A DNA stretch of 64,000 bases from Oceaniglobus roseus. GTDB lineage: Bacteria > Pseudomonadota > Alphaproteobacteria > Rhodobacterales > Rhodobacteraceae. This document shows, piece after piece, positions 34,673 to 44,729 of this stretch. The position numbers and the translations under genes are program-made. Position 1 is the stretch's first letter. Each line of letters opens with the position of its first letter. Where the stretch lies: the NCBI RefSeq assembly GCF_002869745.1, contig NZ_PNOS01000027.1, positions 1-64,000 of the forward strand, given 5' to 3'. The notes under the pieces were generated by a model. It ran no database searches. It was not told where the DNA came from and was given only the letters and a program-made list of their open reading frames with translations.

Positions 34673-35041
34673 ATGACCCTTACCCTGTTCCGCGGCGCCG
34701 CCCTGACCGCCGCCCTTGCCCTGTCCGCCGCGCCCGCACTGGCGCAGGACTTCCGCCATGTCACCGACCGCAGCGAGTTCGTGAACCTGATCAGCGGCAA
34801 GGCGCTGACGCGTCTCGGCATCCGGCTTGCCGTTTCTCCGGCGGGCGAGATCCGGGGCCGCGCCTTCGGGTCGGACGTGACGGGACAGTGGTCGTGGCAG
34901 GGCGACTATTTCTGCCGCTCGCTCTACTACGGCAGCCGGAACCTCGGCGACAACTGCCAGCAGGTGAAGGTGAAGGGCTCGACCCTGCGCTTCATCGCCG
35001 ACCGCGGGGCGGGTCAGTCGGCGGACCTGACGCTGAAGTGA
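34673..35041 (+). CDS. Small secreted protein downstream of dapB
   Basis: 122 residues from ATG 34673, behind GGAGG. Signal peptide MTLTLFRGAALTAALALSAAPALA, then a compact domain: FRHVTDRSEFVNLISGKALTRLGIRLAVSPAGEIRGRAFGSDVTGQW, YFCRSLYYGSRNLGDNCQQVK. Two cysteines suggest one disulfide. Homologues in Rhodobacteraceae are often labelled dihydrodipicolinate reductase, apparently by carry-over from the neighbour; there is no such domain here. Function unknown. Confidence 0.8.
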   Translation: MTLTLFRGAALTAALALSAAPALAQDFRHVTDRSEFVNLISGKALTRLGIRLAVSPAGEIRGRAFGSDVTGQWSWQGDYFCRSLYYGSRNLGDNCQQVKVKGSTLRFIADRGAGQSADLTLK

Positions 35042-35188
35042 AGGACAGGGCGACGTTGCGGGAAAAGTGAAAGATCGGGGCCGACCACGCCGCCGAAACC
35101 ATCCAAAAATGTCGCAAAACTGAAAACCCTAGAGGCCGCCGGGCACTCTGCCTTCGGGCCCGGCCGAGCGCCGGACGGCACCGCGACG

Positions 35189-35401
35189 TCAAAAGTCGAT
35201 CGCGATGCCCTTCTTCTCCCAGTCGCCATAACGCACCGGCTCGGGCCCGTCGCGCCCGCCGAGTTCCGGGGGCAGGTCCAGCGCCTTCTGCCGGCGGCGC
35301 CGCTCCTCCGCCTCGGCCAGGGCACGGCGGGCGGCGGGGGGCAGGTCCTGCGCGGCTTCGTCTTTCGCGGCATCGGCGGCCGGGGCGGTCTCGTCGCTCA
35401 T
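35189..35401 (-). CDS. DUF1674 / succinate dehydrogenase assembly factor 4-like protein
   Basis: 70 residues: an acidic N-terminus then RRALAEAEERRRRQKALDLPPELGGRDGPEPVRYGDWEKKGIAIDF. The C-terminal ELGGRDGPEP(T/V)RYGDWE-KGI-IDF signature is diagnostic of the SdhAF4/DUF1674 family, which chaperones flavinylated SdhA in mitochondria and relatives. No sdh genes are nearby. Divergent from the rsmB-like gene. Confidence 0.9.
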   Translation of the reverse strand: MSDETAPAADAAKDEAAQDLPPAARRALAEAEERRRRQKALDLPPELGGRDGPEPVRYGDWEKKGIAIDF

Positions 35402-35479
35402 GGCTCTGCTTCCTTGTTCCCGTTTCCGTCCTGATATACGCCGCCCGAGGCCGGTCTCAACCCCCGGCAGGAGAGCACC

Positions 35480-36760
35480 ATGGCCCCCACCTCCGACGCC
35501 CCCCGCCGCGCCGCCCTCGACCTTCTCGACGGCGTGACCGAGGCGAAGACCCCCCTGAGCGAGCTTCTGCCCGCCCTGCCCGCCACCCTCGCCCCGCCCG
35601 AGCGGGCGCGGGCGCAGCGGCTGGCGACGGGCACGCTGCGCTGGATGGACCGGGCGGACCGGGCACTGGGGCCGTTCCTCCGCATGAAGCCGCGCGAGAG
35701 GGTGCTGAACGCCATGCGCCTCGCGCTCTACGAGATCCATGTCGAGGGTACGGCCGAACATGGCGCGGTGAACGCCGCCGTCGGCCTGCTGCGCGCCGGC
35801 CCGAAGACCGCAGGCCAGGCGGGCCTCGCCAACGGCGTGCTGCGCAACGTGCTGCGGCAGGGCCCCGACGCATGGACGGCGCTGCCGGTCCCGAAGCTGG
35901 CGAAATGGCTCAGGAAGCGGCTGGTGGCCGAGTACGGCAAGCCGGCGGTGGCGGAGATGGAGGCGGTCTTCGCCACCGTGCCGCCGCTGGACCTGACCCC
36001 GAAGGACGGCGACGGCGCCACTCTGGCCGAACGGCTGGGCGGCACGCTGCTGCCCACGGGCTCGGTCCGGCTTGCGGCGGGCCGGCAGGTCTCGGCCCTG
36101 CCCGGATACGCCGAGGGCAACTGGTGGGTGCAGGACGCGGTGGCGGCAATCCCGGCGCGAGTCCTCGCGCCGCAACCCGGCGAACGGGTGCTGGACCTCT
36201 GCGCCGCGCCGGGGGGCAAGACGCTGCAACTGGCCGCCCGCGAGGCGGAGGTGACGGCGCTCGACCTCTCCGCCGCCCGCCTCGCCCGCCTGCGCGAGAA
36301 CCTTGCCCGCTGCCGCCTCGCCGCCGAAATCGTCGAGGCCGACGCGCTGGCATGGCGCCCCGATACGCCCTTCGACGCGGTGCTGCTCGACGCGCCCTGC
36401 TCGGCCACCGGCACCCTTCGCCGCCACCCCGACCTTGCCCGCGCCAAGGACGGCAGCGGGATCGACGCGCTGGCGGCGCTCCAGTCCCGGATGATCGACG
36501 CCGCCCTCGCCATGCTGAAACCCGGTGGCCGCCTGGTCTTCTGCACCTGCTCGCTCCTGTCCGACGAGGGCGAGGCGCAGGCCGCCGCCGCCCTCTCCCG
36601 CCACCCCGGCCTGACGCTGGACGACGAGGCGCTCCACCTCCCCGGCATCGCGCCCGACTGGCACGCCGCGGGCGGCGGGTTGCGCCTGCGCCCGGATCTC
36701 TGGGGCGAGCACGGCGGCATGGACGGCTTCTTCATCGCCGCCTTCCGCCGTCCCGCCTGA
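35480..36760 (+). CDS. rsmB: RsmB/NOL1/NOP2-family rRNA cytosine-C5 methyltransferase
   Basis: 426 residues. An N-terminal NusB-like domain (about 1-130: ALYEIHVEGTAEHGAVNAAVGLL, GLANGVLRNVLRQ) and a C-terminal SAM domain: VLDLCAAPGGKTLQLA, DAPCSATGTLRRHPDLAR and FCTCSLLSDEGE, with the two catalytic cysteines in APCSA and CTCS. Modifies a cytosine of rRNA, in RsmB C967 of 16S rRNA. Alphaproteobacterial members are called RsmB by convention, so the exact target site is inferred. Confidence 0.9.
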   Translation: MAPTSDAPRRAALDLLDGVTEAKTPLSELLPALPATLAPPERARAQRLATGTLRWMDRADRALGPFLRMKPRERVLNAMRLALYEIHVEGTAEHGAVNAAVGLLRAGPKTAGQAGLANGVLRNVLRQGPDAWTALPVPKLAKWLRKRLVAEYGKPAVAEMEAVFATVPPLDLTPKDGDGATLAERLGGTLLPTGSVRLAAGRQVSALPGYAEGNWWVQDAVAAIPARVLAPQPGERVLDLCAAPGGKTLQLAAREAEVTALDLSAARLARLRENLARCRLAAEIVEADALAWRPDTPFDAVLLDAPCSATGTLRRHPDLARAKDGSGIDALAALQSRMIDAALAMLKPGGRLVFCTCSLLSDEGEAQAAAALSRHPGLTLDDEALHLPGIAPDWHAAGGGLRLRPDLWGEHGGMDGFFIAAFRRPA

Positions 36761-36948
36761 GGGCCACGGTTCGAACGGCGGGCGCGGGGAAAGCGGACCG
36801 CTTCCCTGTCGCCTTCCTGCCGAAGGCGCTCCCGGCGCGCCACCGGGGCGGCAGCGCCCCGCCCGACCCGCGCCACCGGAGCCTTTTTGCGATGACACCC
36901 CGCCCGTTTGCGCGTATCCTTGCGCCAACCAGACCCCGCACCGCGTCA

Positions 36949-38721
36949 GTGACCAGCGAGGCACACAGGCACTTGTCCCGATCCGAACCCTGGGCAGCGC
37001 GCAGGTTGCGCTGGATGAACCGTCTGCATGCGCGCGCGAGCACGCTGTCCAAACCCGCGACCGGGTTCACCTCGCACCCCGAGCCGCGCACCATCGGCAG
37101 CTTCGCCCGCGGCCGCCAGCTGTCGGCGGGCAACTTCCTGTTCGCGGGCTACCTGGTCGAGGCGCCGGACACCGCGATCTGGGACCTGCCCATGCCCGAC
37201 CTCGCCTTCGAGCGCGAGTTGCACGGCTTCACCTGGATCGACGACCTGGCCGCCGTGGGCGACGGGGCGGCGAACCTCCGCGCGAAGACCTGGACCCACG
37301 CCTGGATCACCCGCTTCGGCCGCGGCACCGGGCCGGGCTGGACGCCGGACCTGACGGGGCGGCGGCTGATCCGCTGGATCCACCACGCCCTTGCCCTGCT
37401 GAACGGCGCCGAGTCGGTCACGTCCGAGGCCTTCTTCCGCTCGCTCGCGCAGCAGGCGAACTTCCTCTCCCACCGCTGGAACGCCGCCTCGCCGGGGCTG
37501 CCCCGGTTCGAGGCGCTGGTGGGGCTGATCTATGCCGGGATCGCGCTGACGGGGATGGACCGCCACCTCGTGCCCGCGATCAAGGCGCTCGGGCGGGAAT
37601 GCGACAGCCAGATCGACGGGGGCGGCGGCATCCCGACCCGCAATCCCGAAGAGCTGATGGAGGTCTTCACCCTGCTCAGCTGGGCCGCCGCCGCCCTGCG
37701 CGAAACCGACCGGATCCCCGGCCGCGCGCATCTCGCGGCGCTCGAGCGGGTCGCGCCCGCCCTGCGCGCCCTGCGCCATGCCGACGGCGGGCTCGCCCGG
37801 TTCCACGGCGGCGGGCGGGGGGCCGAGGGCTGGCTCGACCAGGCGCTTTCCGCCTCGGGGATCAGGACGCCGCGCACGGGCGGGCTGGCCATGGGCTTCG
37901 CGCGGCTGTCCCACGGGCGCACCTCGGTCATCGTCGATGCCGCCGCGCCGCCCGCGCGCGAAGCCTCGGCCGAGGCGCATGCCTCCACCCTCGCCTTCGA
38001 GCTGACCTCGGGGCGGCGGCCGCTGATCGTCAACTGCGGCTCGGGGCGCACCTTCGGCGAGAAGTGGCGCCGGGCCGGCCGCGCGACGCCCAGCCATTCG
38101 ACCCTGGCGATCGAGGGCTATTCCTCGTCCCGGCTCGGCGTCGCGGGCACGATCATGGGGGCCGAGGCCGAGCTGCTGGTCGACGCGCCGCGGGACGTCA
38201 GGATCGAGCCGAGGGTCAGCGAACGTTCCACCGGGCTGATCGCCGGGCACGACGGCTATCTGCGCACCCACGGGCTGACCCATGTCCGCCAGCTCTATCT
38301 CAGCTACGACGGGCGCGGCGTGCAGGGCGAGGACGTTCTGGCCACGGTCGAGTCGCAGGACGAGCGGCTGTTCGACCGCGCGCTCGACGCGACGCAGCTG
38401 AAGGGGATCCCGTTTAAGCTGCGCTTCCACCTGCATCCCGATGTCGATGCCGAGATCGACATGGGCGGACACGCCGTGTCGATGGCGCTGAAGAGCGGCG
38501 AGATCTGGGTGTTCCGCTTCTCGGGCGACTGCACGCTCAGCCTCGAACCTTCGGTTTACCTCGAACGCGGGCGGCTCGCGCCGCGGGGCACGAAGCAGGT
38601 CGTGCTGTCGGCGCTGGCGATGACGCGGGCGACGCGGATCGCCTGGACCCTTGCAAAGGCCCAGGATACCCCCGATACGATCCGCGACCTGGAGCGCGAG
38701 GACCTGTCGCTGCAGGAATGA
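36949..38721 (+). CDS. Heparinase II/III family protein
   Basis: About 590 residues from GTG 36949; ATG 36892 and TTG 36973 are also in frame, the latter giving the family-like opening [20 protein letters not shown]. Heparinase II/III features: [50 protein letters not shown] and [35 protein letters not shown]. No signal peptide is visible. Members degrade acidic polysaccharides, but this cytosolic-looking alphaproteobacterial group sits beside rsmB and purH in many genomes and its role is unknown. Upstream 130 nt hold no gene. Confidence 0.82.
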   Translation: MTSEAHRHLSRSEPWAARRLRWMNRLHARASTLSKPATGFTSHPEPRTIGSFARGRQLSAGNFLFAGYLVEAPDTAIWDLPMPDLAFERELHGFTWIDDLAAVGDGAANLRAKTWTHAWITRFGRGTGPGWTPDLTGRRLIRWIHHALALLNGAESVTSEAFFRSLAQQANFLSHRWNAASPGLPRFEALVGLIYAGIALTGMDRHLVPAIKALGRECDSQIDGGGGIPTRNPEELMEVFTLLSWAAAALRETDRIPGRAHLAALERVAPALRALRHADGGLARFHGGGRGAEGWLDQALSASGIRTPRTGGLAMGFARLSHGRTSVIVDAAAPPAREASAEAHASTLAFELTSGRRPLIVNCGSGRTFGEKWRRAGRATPSHSTLAIEGYSSSRLGVAGTIMGAEAELLVDAPRDVRIEPRVSERSTGLIAGHDGYLRTHGLTHVRQLYLSYDGRGVQGEDVLATVESQDERLFDRALDATQLKGIPFKLRFHLHPDVDAEIDMGGHAVSMALKSGEIWVFRFSGDCTLSLEPSVYLERGRLAPRGTKQVVLSALAMTRATRIAWTLAKAQDTPDTIRDLEREDLSLQE

Positions 38722-38740
38722 CCCGCCGAAAGGAGCCCCC

Positions 38741-40330
38741 ATGACCGATCTTCACCCCATCCGCCGCGCCCTGCTGTCGGTGTCGGACAAGACCGGCCTC
38801 GTCGAGCTCGGACAGGCCCTCGCGGCGCGGGGCGTCGAACTGCTGTCCACCGGCGGCTCGGCCAGGGCGCTGCGCGACGCGGGGCTCGAGGTGCGCGACG
38901 TGGCCGACGTGACGGGCTTCCCCGAGATGATGGACGGGCGGGTGAAGACGCTGCACCCCGCCGTCCACGGCGGACTTCTGGCCCTGCGCGACAACGCCGC
39001 CCATGTCGAGGCGATGGGCGCCCACGGGATCGCGGCGATCGACCTTCTGGTGGTCAACCTCTATCCCTTCGAGGCCACCGTGGCGGCAGGCGCCGATTAC
39101 GCCACCTGCGTCGAGAACATCGACATCGGCGGCCCGGCGATGATCCGTGCCGCCGCCAAGAACCACGGCTTCGTCAACGTGGTGGTCGACGTCGAGGATT
39201 ATGCCCCCCTGCTGGCCGAGATGGAGGCCCACGACGGCGCCACCACCTATGCCTTCCGCCAGTCCCTGGCGCAGACGGCCTATGCCCGCACCGCGGCCTA
39301 TGACGCGGCGGTGTCGGGGTGGATGGCCGGTGCGCTCGGGATCGAGGCGCCGCGGCGGCATGCGGTCGCGGGGCGGCTCGTGCAGCCCCTGCGCTATGGC
39401 GAGAACCCGCACCAGCGCGCGGCCTTCTACGGCGACGGCTCGGACGCGCCCGGCGTGGCGACGGCGGTGCAGCACCAGGGCAAGGAGCTGTCCTACAACA
39501 ACATCAACGACACCGACGCGGCCTTCCGGCTGGTGTCGGAGTTCGCGCCCGAGGACGGCCCGGCCTGCGCGATCATCAAGCACGCCAACCCCTGCGGCGT
39601 GGCCCGCGGCGCGACCCTGGCCGAAGCCTATGGCAAGGCCTTCGACTGCGACCGCACCTCGGCCTTCGGGGGCATCATCGCGCTGAACCGCCCGCTCGAC
39701 GCCGAGACGGCCGAGGCGATCTCGGGGATCTTCACCGAGGTGGTGATCGCCCCCGGCGCCGACGCGGCGGCGATGGGCATCTTCGCACGGAAGAAGAACC
39801 TGCGGCTGCTGACGACCTCCGGTCTGGCCGATCCGCGGGCGGCGGGCCGGGTCGTCACGCAGGTTTCGGGCGGCTTCCTGGTGCAGGACCGCGACGCGGG
39901 CAACGTGGCGGCCTCCGACCTGAAGGTGGTGACGCGGCGCCAGCCCTCGGACGAAGAGCTGGCCGACCTGCTGTTCGCCTGGACCGTGGCGAAGCACGTG
40001 AAGTCGAACGCCATCGTCTTCGCGAAGGGCGGCGCGACCGTCGGTGTCGGCGCGGGGCAGATGAGCCGGGTCGATTCCACCCGCATCGCGGCGAGGAAGG
40101 GCGCCGACATGGCCGAGGTGCTGGGCCTGCCCGAGGCGCCGACGACCGGCGCCGTCGCGGCCTCGGACGCCTTCTTCCCCTTCCCCGACGGCCTTCTCGC
40201 CGTGGCCGGGGCGGGCGCGCGGGCGGTGATCCAGCCCGGCGGCTCGGTCCGGGACGACGAGGTGATCGCCGCCGCGGACGAGGCGGGACTTGCCATGGTC
40301 TTCACCGGCATGCGGCACTTCAGGCATTGA
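38741..40330 (+). CDS. purH: Bifunctional AICAR transformylase / IMP cyclohydrolase
   Basis: 529 residues from ATG 38741 with AAAGGAG upstream. The N-terminal cyclohydrolase: [41 protein letters not shown] and [15 protein letters not shown]. The C-terminal transformylase: [54 protein letters not shown] and [11 protein letters not shown]. Performs the last two steps of IMP synthesis. lspA starts 2 nt after its stop. Confidence 0.98.
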   Translation: MTDLHPIRRALLSVSDKTGLVELGQALAARGVELLSTGGSARALRDAGLEVRDVADVTGFPEMMDGRVKTLHPAVHGGLLALRDNAAHVEAMGAHGIAAIDLLVVNLYPFEATVAAGADYATCVENIDIGGPAMIRAAAKNHGFVNVVVDVEDYAPLLAEMEAHDGATTYAFRQSLAQTAYARTAAYDAAVSGWMAGALGIEAPRRHAVAGRLVQPLRYGENPHQRAAFYGDGSDAPGVATAVQHQGKELSYNNINDTDAAFRLVSEFAPEDGPACAIIKHANPCGVARGATLAEAYGKAFDCDRTSAFGGIIALNRPLDAETAEAISGIFTEVVIAPGADAAAMGIFARKKNLRLLTTSGLADPRAAGRVVTQVSGGFLVQDRDAGNVAASDLKVVTRRQPSDEELADLLFAWTVAKHVKSNAIVFAKGGATVGVGAGQMSRVDSTRIAARKGADMAEVLGLPEAPTTGAVAASDAFFPFPDGLLAVAGAGARAVIQPGGSVRDDEVIAAADEAGLAMVFTGMRHFRH

Positions 40331-40332
40331 GG

Positions 40333-40854
40333 ATGCGCATTCTCTGGAAAACGGCCGGCGCGATCTTCCTGCTCGATCAGGTCAGCAAGTACGTCGTGGT
40401 CCATGCGATGAACCTGTCCTCGGTCGGCGCGATCGACCTCGTCCCGCCCTACCTGAACCTCCGGATGGCCTGGAACCGCGGCGTGAACTTCGGCCTGTTC
40501 TCGGGCGAGACCGACCTCACGAAATGGGCGCTGATCCTCGTCGCGCTGGCGATCTCGGCCTGGGTGGTGCTGTGGATGCGGCGCGAGCGGGCGGGCCGGC
40601 TGGCCCAGGTCAGCGCGGGCTTCCTGGTCGGCGGCGCGCTCGGCAACGTGGTCGACCGGCTGCTCTATGGCGCGGTGGCGGATTTCCTGAACATGTCCTG
40701 CTGCGGCATCGACAACCCCTATGCCTTCAACGTCGCCGACATCGCGATCTTCCTCGGCGCGGTGGGGCTTCTGCTGTTCACCGGGAGCGGCGCGGGAAAG
40801 AACGGCGGCACGGGCGGGCGGAAATCCGCGGCGCGCCGGTCAAAGAGCCCGTGA
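40333..40854 (+). CDS. lspA: Lipoprotein signal peptidase
   Basis: 173 residues with four membrane helices. The catalytic aspartates are in GNVVDRLLYGAVADFL and AFNVADIAIF; MAWNRGVNFGLFSG is the conserved N-R-G-x-x-F motif. Cleaves prolipoproteins before the diacylglyceryl cysteine. The downstream gene encodes a lipoprotein that would be its substrate. Confidence 0.96.
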   Translation: MRILWKTAGAIFLLDQVSKYVVVHAMNLSSVGAIDLVPPYLNLRMAWNRGVNFGLFSGETDLTKWALILVALAISAWVVLWMRRERAGRLAQVSAGFLVGGALGNVVDRLLYGAVADFLNMSCCGIDNPYAFNVADIAIFLGAVGLLLFTGSGAGKNGGTGGRKSAARRSKSP

Positions 40855-40906
40855 CGGGGCGGCGACGATGGTTTAGACAATGGCCATGGACGGGACGGAG
40901 ATCCGG

Positions 40907-41434
40907 ATGACGCGCAAGCCGATCCTTGCACAGGCCCTGATCGCGGGCAGCCTGCTGGTGCTTTCCGCCTGCAGCGAAAGCCAGCCGAGGCTTCTGAACC
41001 TGTCCGCCCAGGGCGACGGGCCGGACGAGTTCGCCATCCTGCCCACGAAGCCGCTGGAAACGCCCGAGAGCTATTCCGAGCTGCCCGCACCTACCCCCGG
41101 CGCCCAGAATCTGGCCGACCCGACGCCCGAGGTCGATGCCGTGGCCGCGCTCGGTGGCAGCCCGTCCCGCCTTGCGGGCGGCGGCGTGCAGGATCCTGCG
41201 CTGATCCGCCACACCACGCGCTTCGGCGTCCAGCCCGGCATCCGCTCCGACCTTGCCGCCGCGGACCTCGAGTTCCGGCGCCGCAACGACGGGCGCGTCC
41301 TGGAGCGGCTGTTCGACGTGAACGTCTATTTCCGTGCCTATCGCCGACAGGAGCTGGACCAGTACCGCGAGCTGGAGCGGTTCCGCCGCGCGGGCGTCGC
41401 CACCCCCGCCGTTCCGCCCGAACCCGAGGGCTGA
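40907..41434 (+). CDS. DUF3035 family lipoprotein
   Basis: 175 residues from ATG 40907. Signal ILAQALIAGSLLVLSAC with a lipobox cysteine, then LNLSAQGDGPDEFAILPTKPLETP, which is the DUF3035 signature, and a basic C-terminal region. Function unknown; likely periplasmic face of the outer or inner membrane. It is placed between lspA and an exported peptidase pair, a conserved order in this lineage as I recall it. Confidence 0.82.
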   Translation: MTRKPILAQALIAGSLLVLSACSESQPRLLNLSAQGDGPDEFAILPTKPLETPESYSELPAPTPGAQNLADPTPEVDAVAALGGSPSRLAGGGVQDPALIRHTTRFGVQPGIRSDLAAADLEFRRRNDGRVLERLFDVNVYFRAYRRQELDQYRELERFRRAGVATPAVPPEPEG

Positions 41435-41530
41435 GGCGGCGGGCCGCGCTCACATGCGCGTGGCCGGGGTTGAAGCCCCTCCCTCCGATGACACATGCTG
41501 CGCGTCGACGACCATCGCGCCGGAGGTTCC

Positions 41531-42961
41531 ATGCCGCATCGCTTCACCCTGCCCCGACTCACCGTCCTGACAGCGGGCCTTCTGGCCGCGGGGCTTGCCA
41601 CCGCCGCCCCCGCGGCGGAGGACCAGCTGACGACCTTCACGCTCGACAACGGGATGGAGGTCCTGGTGCTGGAGGACCACCGCGCGCCGGTGGTGGTGCA
41701 GATGGTGTGGTACAAGACCGGCGCCGCGGACGAACCGCCCGGCGTCTCGGGCGTGGCCCACTATTTCGAGCACCTGATGTTCAAGGGCACGGACAAGCTG
41801 AAGCCCGGCGAGTTCTCCGAGATCGTGGCGAAGAACGGCGGCTCCGACAACGCCTTCACCAGCCAGGACCAGACCGCCTATTTCCAGCGCGTCGCCTCGA
41901 ACCGGCTGGAGCTGATGATGGAAATGGAGGCCGACCGGATGCGCGGCCTCAAGCTCGACGGGACCGACATCCTGACCGAGCGTCAGGTGGTCCTGGAAGA
42001 GCGCAACATGCGCACCGAGAACGATCCCGGCGCCCTGTTCACCGAACAGCGCAACGCGGCCCAGTACCTCAACAGCCCCTACGGCAAGCCGGTGATCGGC
42101 TGGAAGCAGGAGGTGGAGTCGCTGACGCTGGAGGATGCGATGGACTTCTACCGCACCTACTATGCCCCGAACAACGCCATCCTGATCGTCGCGGGCGACG
42201 TCCAGCCCGACGAGGTGAGGACGCTGGCCGAAAAGTACTACGGCGTGATCGCGCCGACCGAGAACCTGCCCGAACGTGTGCGCCCGCAGGAGCCGCAGCA
42301 GCTGGCCGAGCGGCGGCTGGTCTACGAGGACCCCCGCGTCGCGCAGCCCTACGTCATCCGCACCTACCTCGCCCCCGAGCGCGATCCGGGCGACCAGCGC
42401 ACGGCGGCGGCGCTTCAGCTGCTGGCCGAGGTGCTGGGCGGCTCCTCCCAGACCTCGGAGCTGTCGACGAAGCTCCAGTTCCAGACCAAGGAGGCGCTCT
42501 GGGTCACGGCCTTCTACAACGGCACCTCCTACGACGACACGACCTTCGGGCTGGCCATCGCCCCCGCGCCGGGCACCACCCTGCAGGAGGCGGAGGACGC
42601 CATGGACCGCGAGATCGCGGCGTTCCTGGACCGCGGCGTCGATCAGGACCAGCTGGACCGGATCAAGATGCAGCTGCGCGCCTCGCAGGTCTATGCCCAG
42701 GATTCCGTCAACTCCCGCGCCCGCGTCTACGGCGATGCGCTGACCAGCGGTCTGACGGTGCAGGACGTGCAGGACTGGCCCGACATCCTGCAATCCATCA
42801 CCGGCGAGGAGATCGTCGCGGCCGGGCGGCAGGTGCTGGACCGCCGCAACGCCGTGACCGGCTGGCTGCGCGCCCCCGCCGACACCCCCGCCCCGTCCGC
42901 CGAGGCCGAAGCGCCCGTCGTTCCCGCCGCTACGGACCCTGCCACGGAGACCCTGCAATGA
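41531..42961 (+). CDS. Exported M16 zinc peptidase, catalytic subunit
   Basis: 476 residues from ATG 41531 (GGAGG upstream) with a signal peptide ending TAAPAAE. Zinc motif HYFEH at 77-81 (inverted HxxEH), with the more distal glutamate in ERQVVLEERNMRTE. Two M16 domains. Works as half of a heterodimeric processing protease with the next gene product, which lacks the zinc motif. The tail (about 445-476) is alanine/proline rich. Confidence 0.93.
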   Translation: MPHRFTLPRLTVLTAGLLAAGLATAAPAAEDQLTTFTLDNGMEVLVLEDHRAPVVVQMVWYKTGAADEPPGVSGVAHYFEHLMFKGTDKLKPGEFSEIVAKNGGSDNAFTSQDQTAYFQRVASNRLELMMEMEADRMRGLKLDGTDILTERQVVLEERNMRTENDPGALFTEQRNAAQYLNSPYGKPVIGWKQEVESLTLEDAMDFYRTYYAPNNAILIVAGDVQPDEVRTLAEKYYGVIAPTENLPERVRPQEPQQLAERRLVYEDPRVAQPYVIRTYLAPERDPGDQRTAAALQLLAEVLGGSSQTSELSTKLQFQTKEALWVTAFYNGTSYDDTTFGLAIAPAPGTTLQEAEDAMDREIAAFLDRGVDQDQLDRIKMQLRASQVYAQDSVNSRARVYGDALTSGLTVQDVQDWPDILQSITGEEIVAAGRQVLDRRNAVTGWLRAPADTPAPSAEAEAPVVPAATDPATETLQ

Positions 42962-44274
42962 TCCGCTTCGTCGTCCCCTTCGCGCTTGCGCTCTTCGCCG
43001 CCCTGCCGGTCCGCGCGGCCGTCGACATCCAGGAAGTCACCTCGCCCGGCGGCATCACCGCCTGGCTGGTCGAGGAGCACTCGATCCCCTTCACCGCGCT
43101 GGAGATCCGGTTCAAGGGTGGCCAGGTGCTGGACCGCCCCGGCAAGCGCGGCGCGGTCAACCTGATGACGGCGACGCTGGAGGAAGGCGCCGCCGACAGG
43201 GACGCGCAGGAGTTCGCGGCGGCGCGCGAGGCGCTGGCCGCCTCCTTCGGCTTCGACAGCTACAACGACGCCATGTCGGTCTCGGCCAAGTTCCTGACCG
43301 AGAACCGCGACGAGGCGGTGGCACTCTTGAAGACCGCGCTGATCGAGCCGCGCTTCGACCAGGACGCCATCGACCGGGTGCGCGAACAGGTGCTGTCGAA
43401 CATCCGCTCCAGCGCACAGGATCCCGGCGAGATCGCGCAGGAGACCATGCGCGAGATGACCTTCGGCCCCGACCACCCCTACGGCAGCGACGGCAGCGGC
43501 ACGGTGGAAAGCGTCACGGCCCTGACCCGCGACGACATCGTGCAGGCCTGGAAGGACGTCCTGGTGCGCGACCGCCTCTATGTCGGCGCCGTGGGCGACA
43601 TCACGCCCGAGGAGCTGGGCAAGCTGCTCGACGACCTGCTGGGGGAGCTCCCCGAGACGGGCGGCACCCTCCCCGGCCCCGCGCCCTATCTGCTGGGCGA
43701 GGGGACGACCGTGGTGCCCTTCGACACGCCGCAATCGGTGATCCTGTTCGCCCACGAAGGCATCGCGCGGGACGACGACGATTTCTTCCCGGCCTATGTC
43801 GTCAACCAGATCTTCGGCGGCGGCAACTTCTCGTCCCGGCTGATGACCGAGGTGCGCGAGAAGCGCGGCCTGACCTATGGCATCGGCACCTACCTCGCAC
43901 CCTACGACTATGGCGCGCTGGTGATGGGCCAGGCGGCGACCGCCAATGCCCGCGCCGCCGAGACGGTGCAGGTGGTGAAGGACGAATGGGCCCGGATCGC
44001 CGAGGACGGCGTGACGCAGGAAGAACTGGACGATGCCAAGACCTATCTCACCGGCGCCTTCCCCCTGCGCTTCGACGGCAACGGCCCGATCGCCGACCAG
44101 ATCGTCGGGCTCCAGATGCAGGGGCTTCCGATCGACTACGTCAACACCCGCAACGACAAGATCGAAGCGGTGACGCTGGACGAGGCCAACCGGGTGGCCA
44201 GGCGGATCTACCGGCCCGAGGATCTCCACTTCTTCGTGGTGGGTCAGCCGGAGGGGCTGGCGGCGGGGAACTGA
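42958..44274 (+). CDS. M16 family non-catalytic partner subunit
   Basis: 438 residues, signal peptide MIRFVVPFALALFAALPVRA. The fold is M16, but the inverted HxxEH is missing (GAVNLMTATLEEGA at that place). The R/Y pair that binds substrate is kept in FSSRLMTEVREKRGLTYGIG. Overlap with the catalytic gene (ATGA) implies an obligate heterodimer like mitochondrial MPP alpha/beta. A U-rich terminator follows. Confidence 0.92.
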   Translation: MIRFVVPFALALFAALPVRAAVDIQEVTSPGGITAWLVEEHSIPFTALEIRFKGGQVLDRPGKRGAVNLMTATLEEGAADRDAQEFAAAREALAASFGFDSYNDAMSVSAKFLTENRDEAVALLKTALIEPRFDQDAIDRVREQVLSNIRSSAQDPGEIAQETMREMTFGPDHPYGSDGSGTVESVTALTRDDIVQAWKDVLVRDRLYVGAVGDITPEELGKLLDDLLGELPETGGTLPGPAPYLLGEGTTVVPFDTPQSVILFAHEGIARDDDDFFPAYVVNQIFGGGNFSSRLMTEVREKRGLTYGIGTYLAPYDYGALVMGQAATANARAAETVQVVKDEWARIAEDGVTQEELDDAKTYLTGAFPLRFDGNGPIADQIVGLQMQGLPIDYVNTRNDKIEAVTLDEANRVARRIYRPEDLHFFVVGQPEGLAAGN

Positions 44275-44303
44275 GGGTTTCCCAGTCGCGCGAGGGATGG
44301 AAG

Positions 44304-44335
44304 CGGCGGGGTACAGGCTCCGCCGTTTTCTTTTT
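44304..44335 (+). terminator. Rho-independent terminator after the M16 pair
   Basis: CGGCGG (44304-44309) pairs with CCGCCG (44320-44325), then TTTTCTTTTT to 44335. It lies 30 nt after the stop of the second M16 gene and ends the plus-strand run that begins at purH or earlier. Confidence 0.82.
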
Positions 44336-44503
44336 CCCGGAAGCCAGCCTTCTGCTGTCAATTTTGGTGCACCGCTTCAGCTGATCCACCGCTCCGAACT
44401 AAGGGCCGCGCCCGACGCTGGGAGGGCGCTTTGGGACGCTCGTTCTGTCGAGCGCGCTTGAAAGCACAATGGTGGCGCGCACTTCATGCGACATCGCCAT
44501 GCG

Positions 44504-44630
44504 CCCTCCCGGGGGGAGGGGTTCACGCCGGTCCGACGTGGTCGGCGAAACGTCCAGTGGACGTTTCGAGGCGGGAACGGGCGGAGCCCTGGACGGGCGC
44601 GGCCCGGCGTGGCCGCCGGGCCTGTCCAGG
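44504..44630. repeat. Hairpin-rich intergenic element (gene-free 44275-44746)
   Basis: The 472-bp stretch between the M16 pair and ghrA has no credible gene. After the terminator it holds three strong inverted repeats: CCCTCCC/GGGAGGG (44504-44510, 44514-44520); CGAAACGTCCA/TGGACGTTTCG (44546-44556, 44558-44568, one central base); and GGCCCGGCG/CGCCGGGCC (44601-44609, 44614-44622) nested within CCTGGAC/GTCCAGG (44588-44594, 44624-44630). I recall the second palindrome as dispersed in Rhodobacteraceae genomes. It reads like a REP-type composite. Confidence 0.75.
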
Positions 44631-44729
44631 CTGCTGAGTGGTTTCCAAGGCTTCCACGTTTCGCATGAATTTAGGTGCGTCGTTCATCGCGCATGATAGA
44701 AAGCGGTCAGAATGCGGGGAGAAACGATT

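Noticed and set aside
44461-44700. Several short plus-strand frames between the M16 pair and ghrA
   Set aside because: They cross the inverted repeats, lack ribosome sites and code for low-complexity arginine/glycine-rich peptides.
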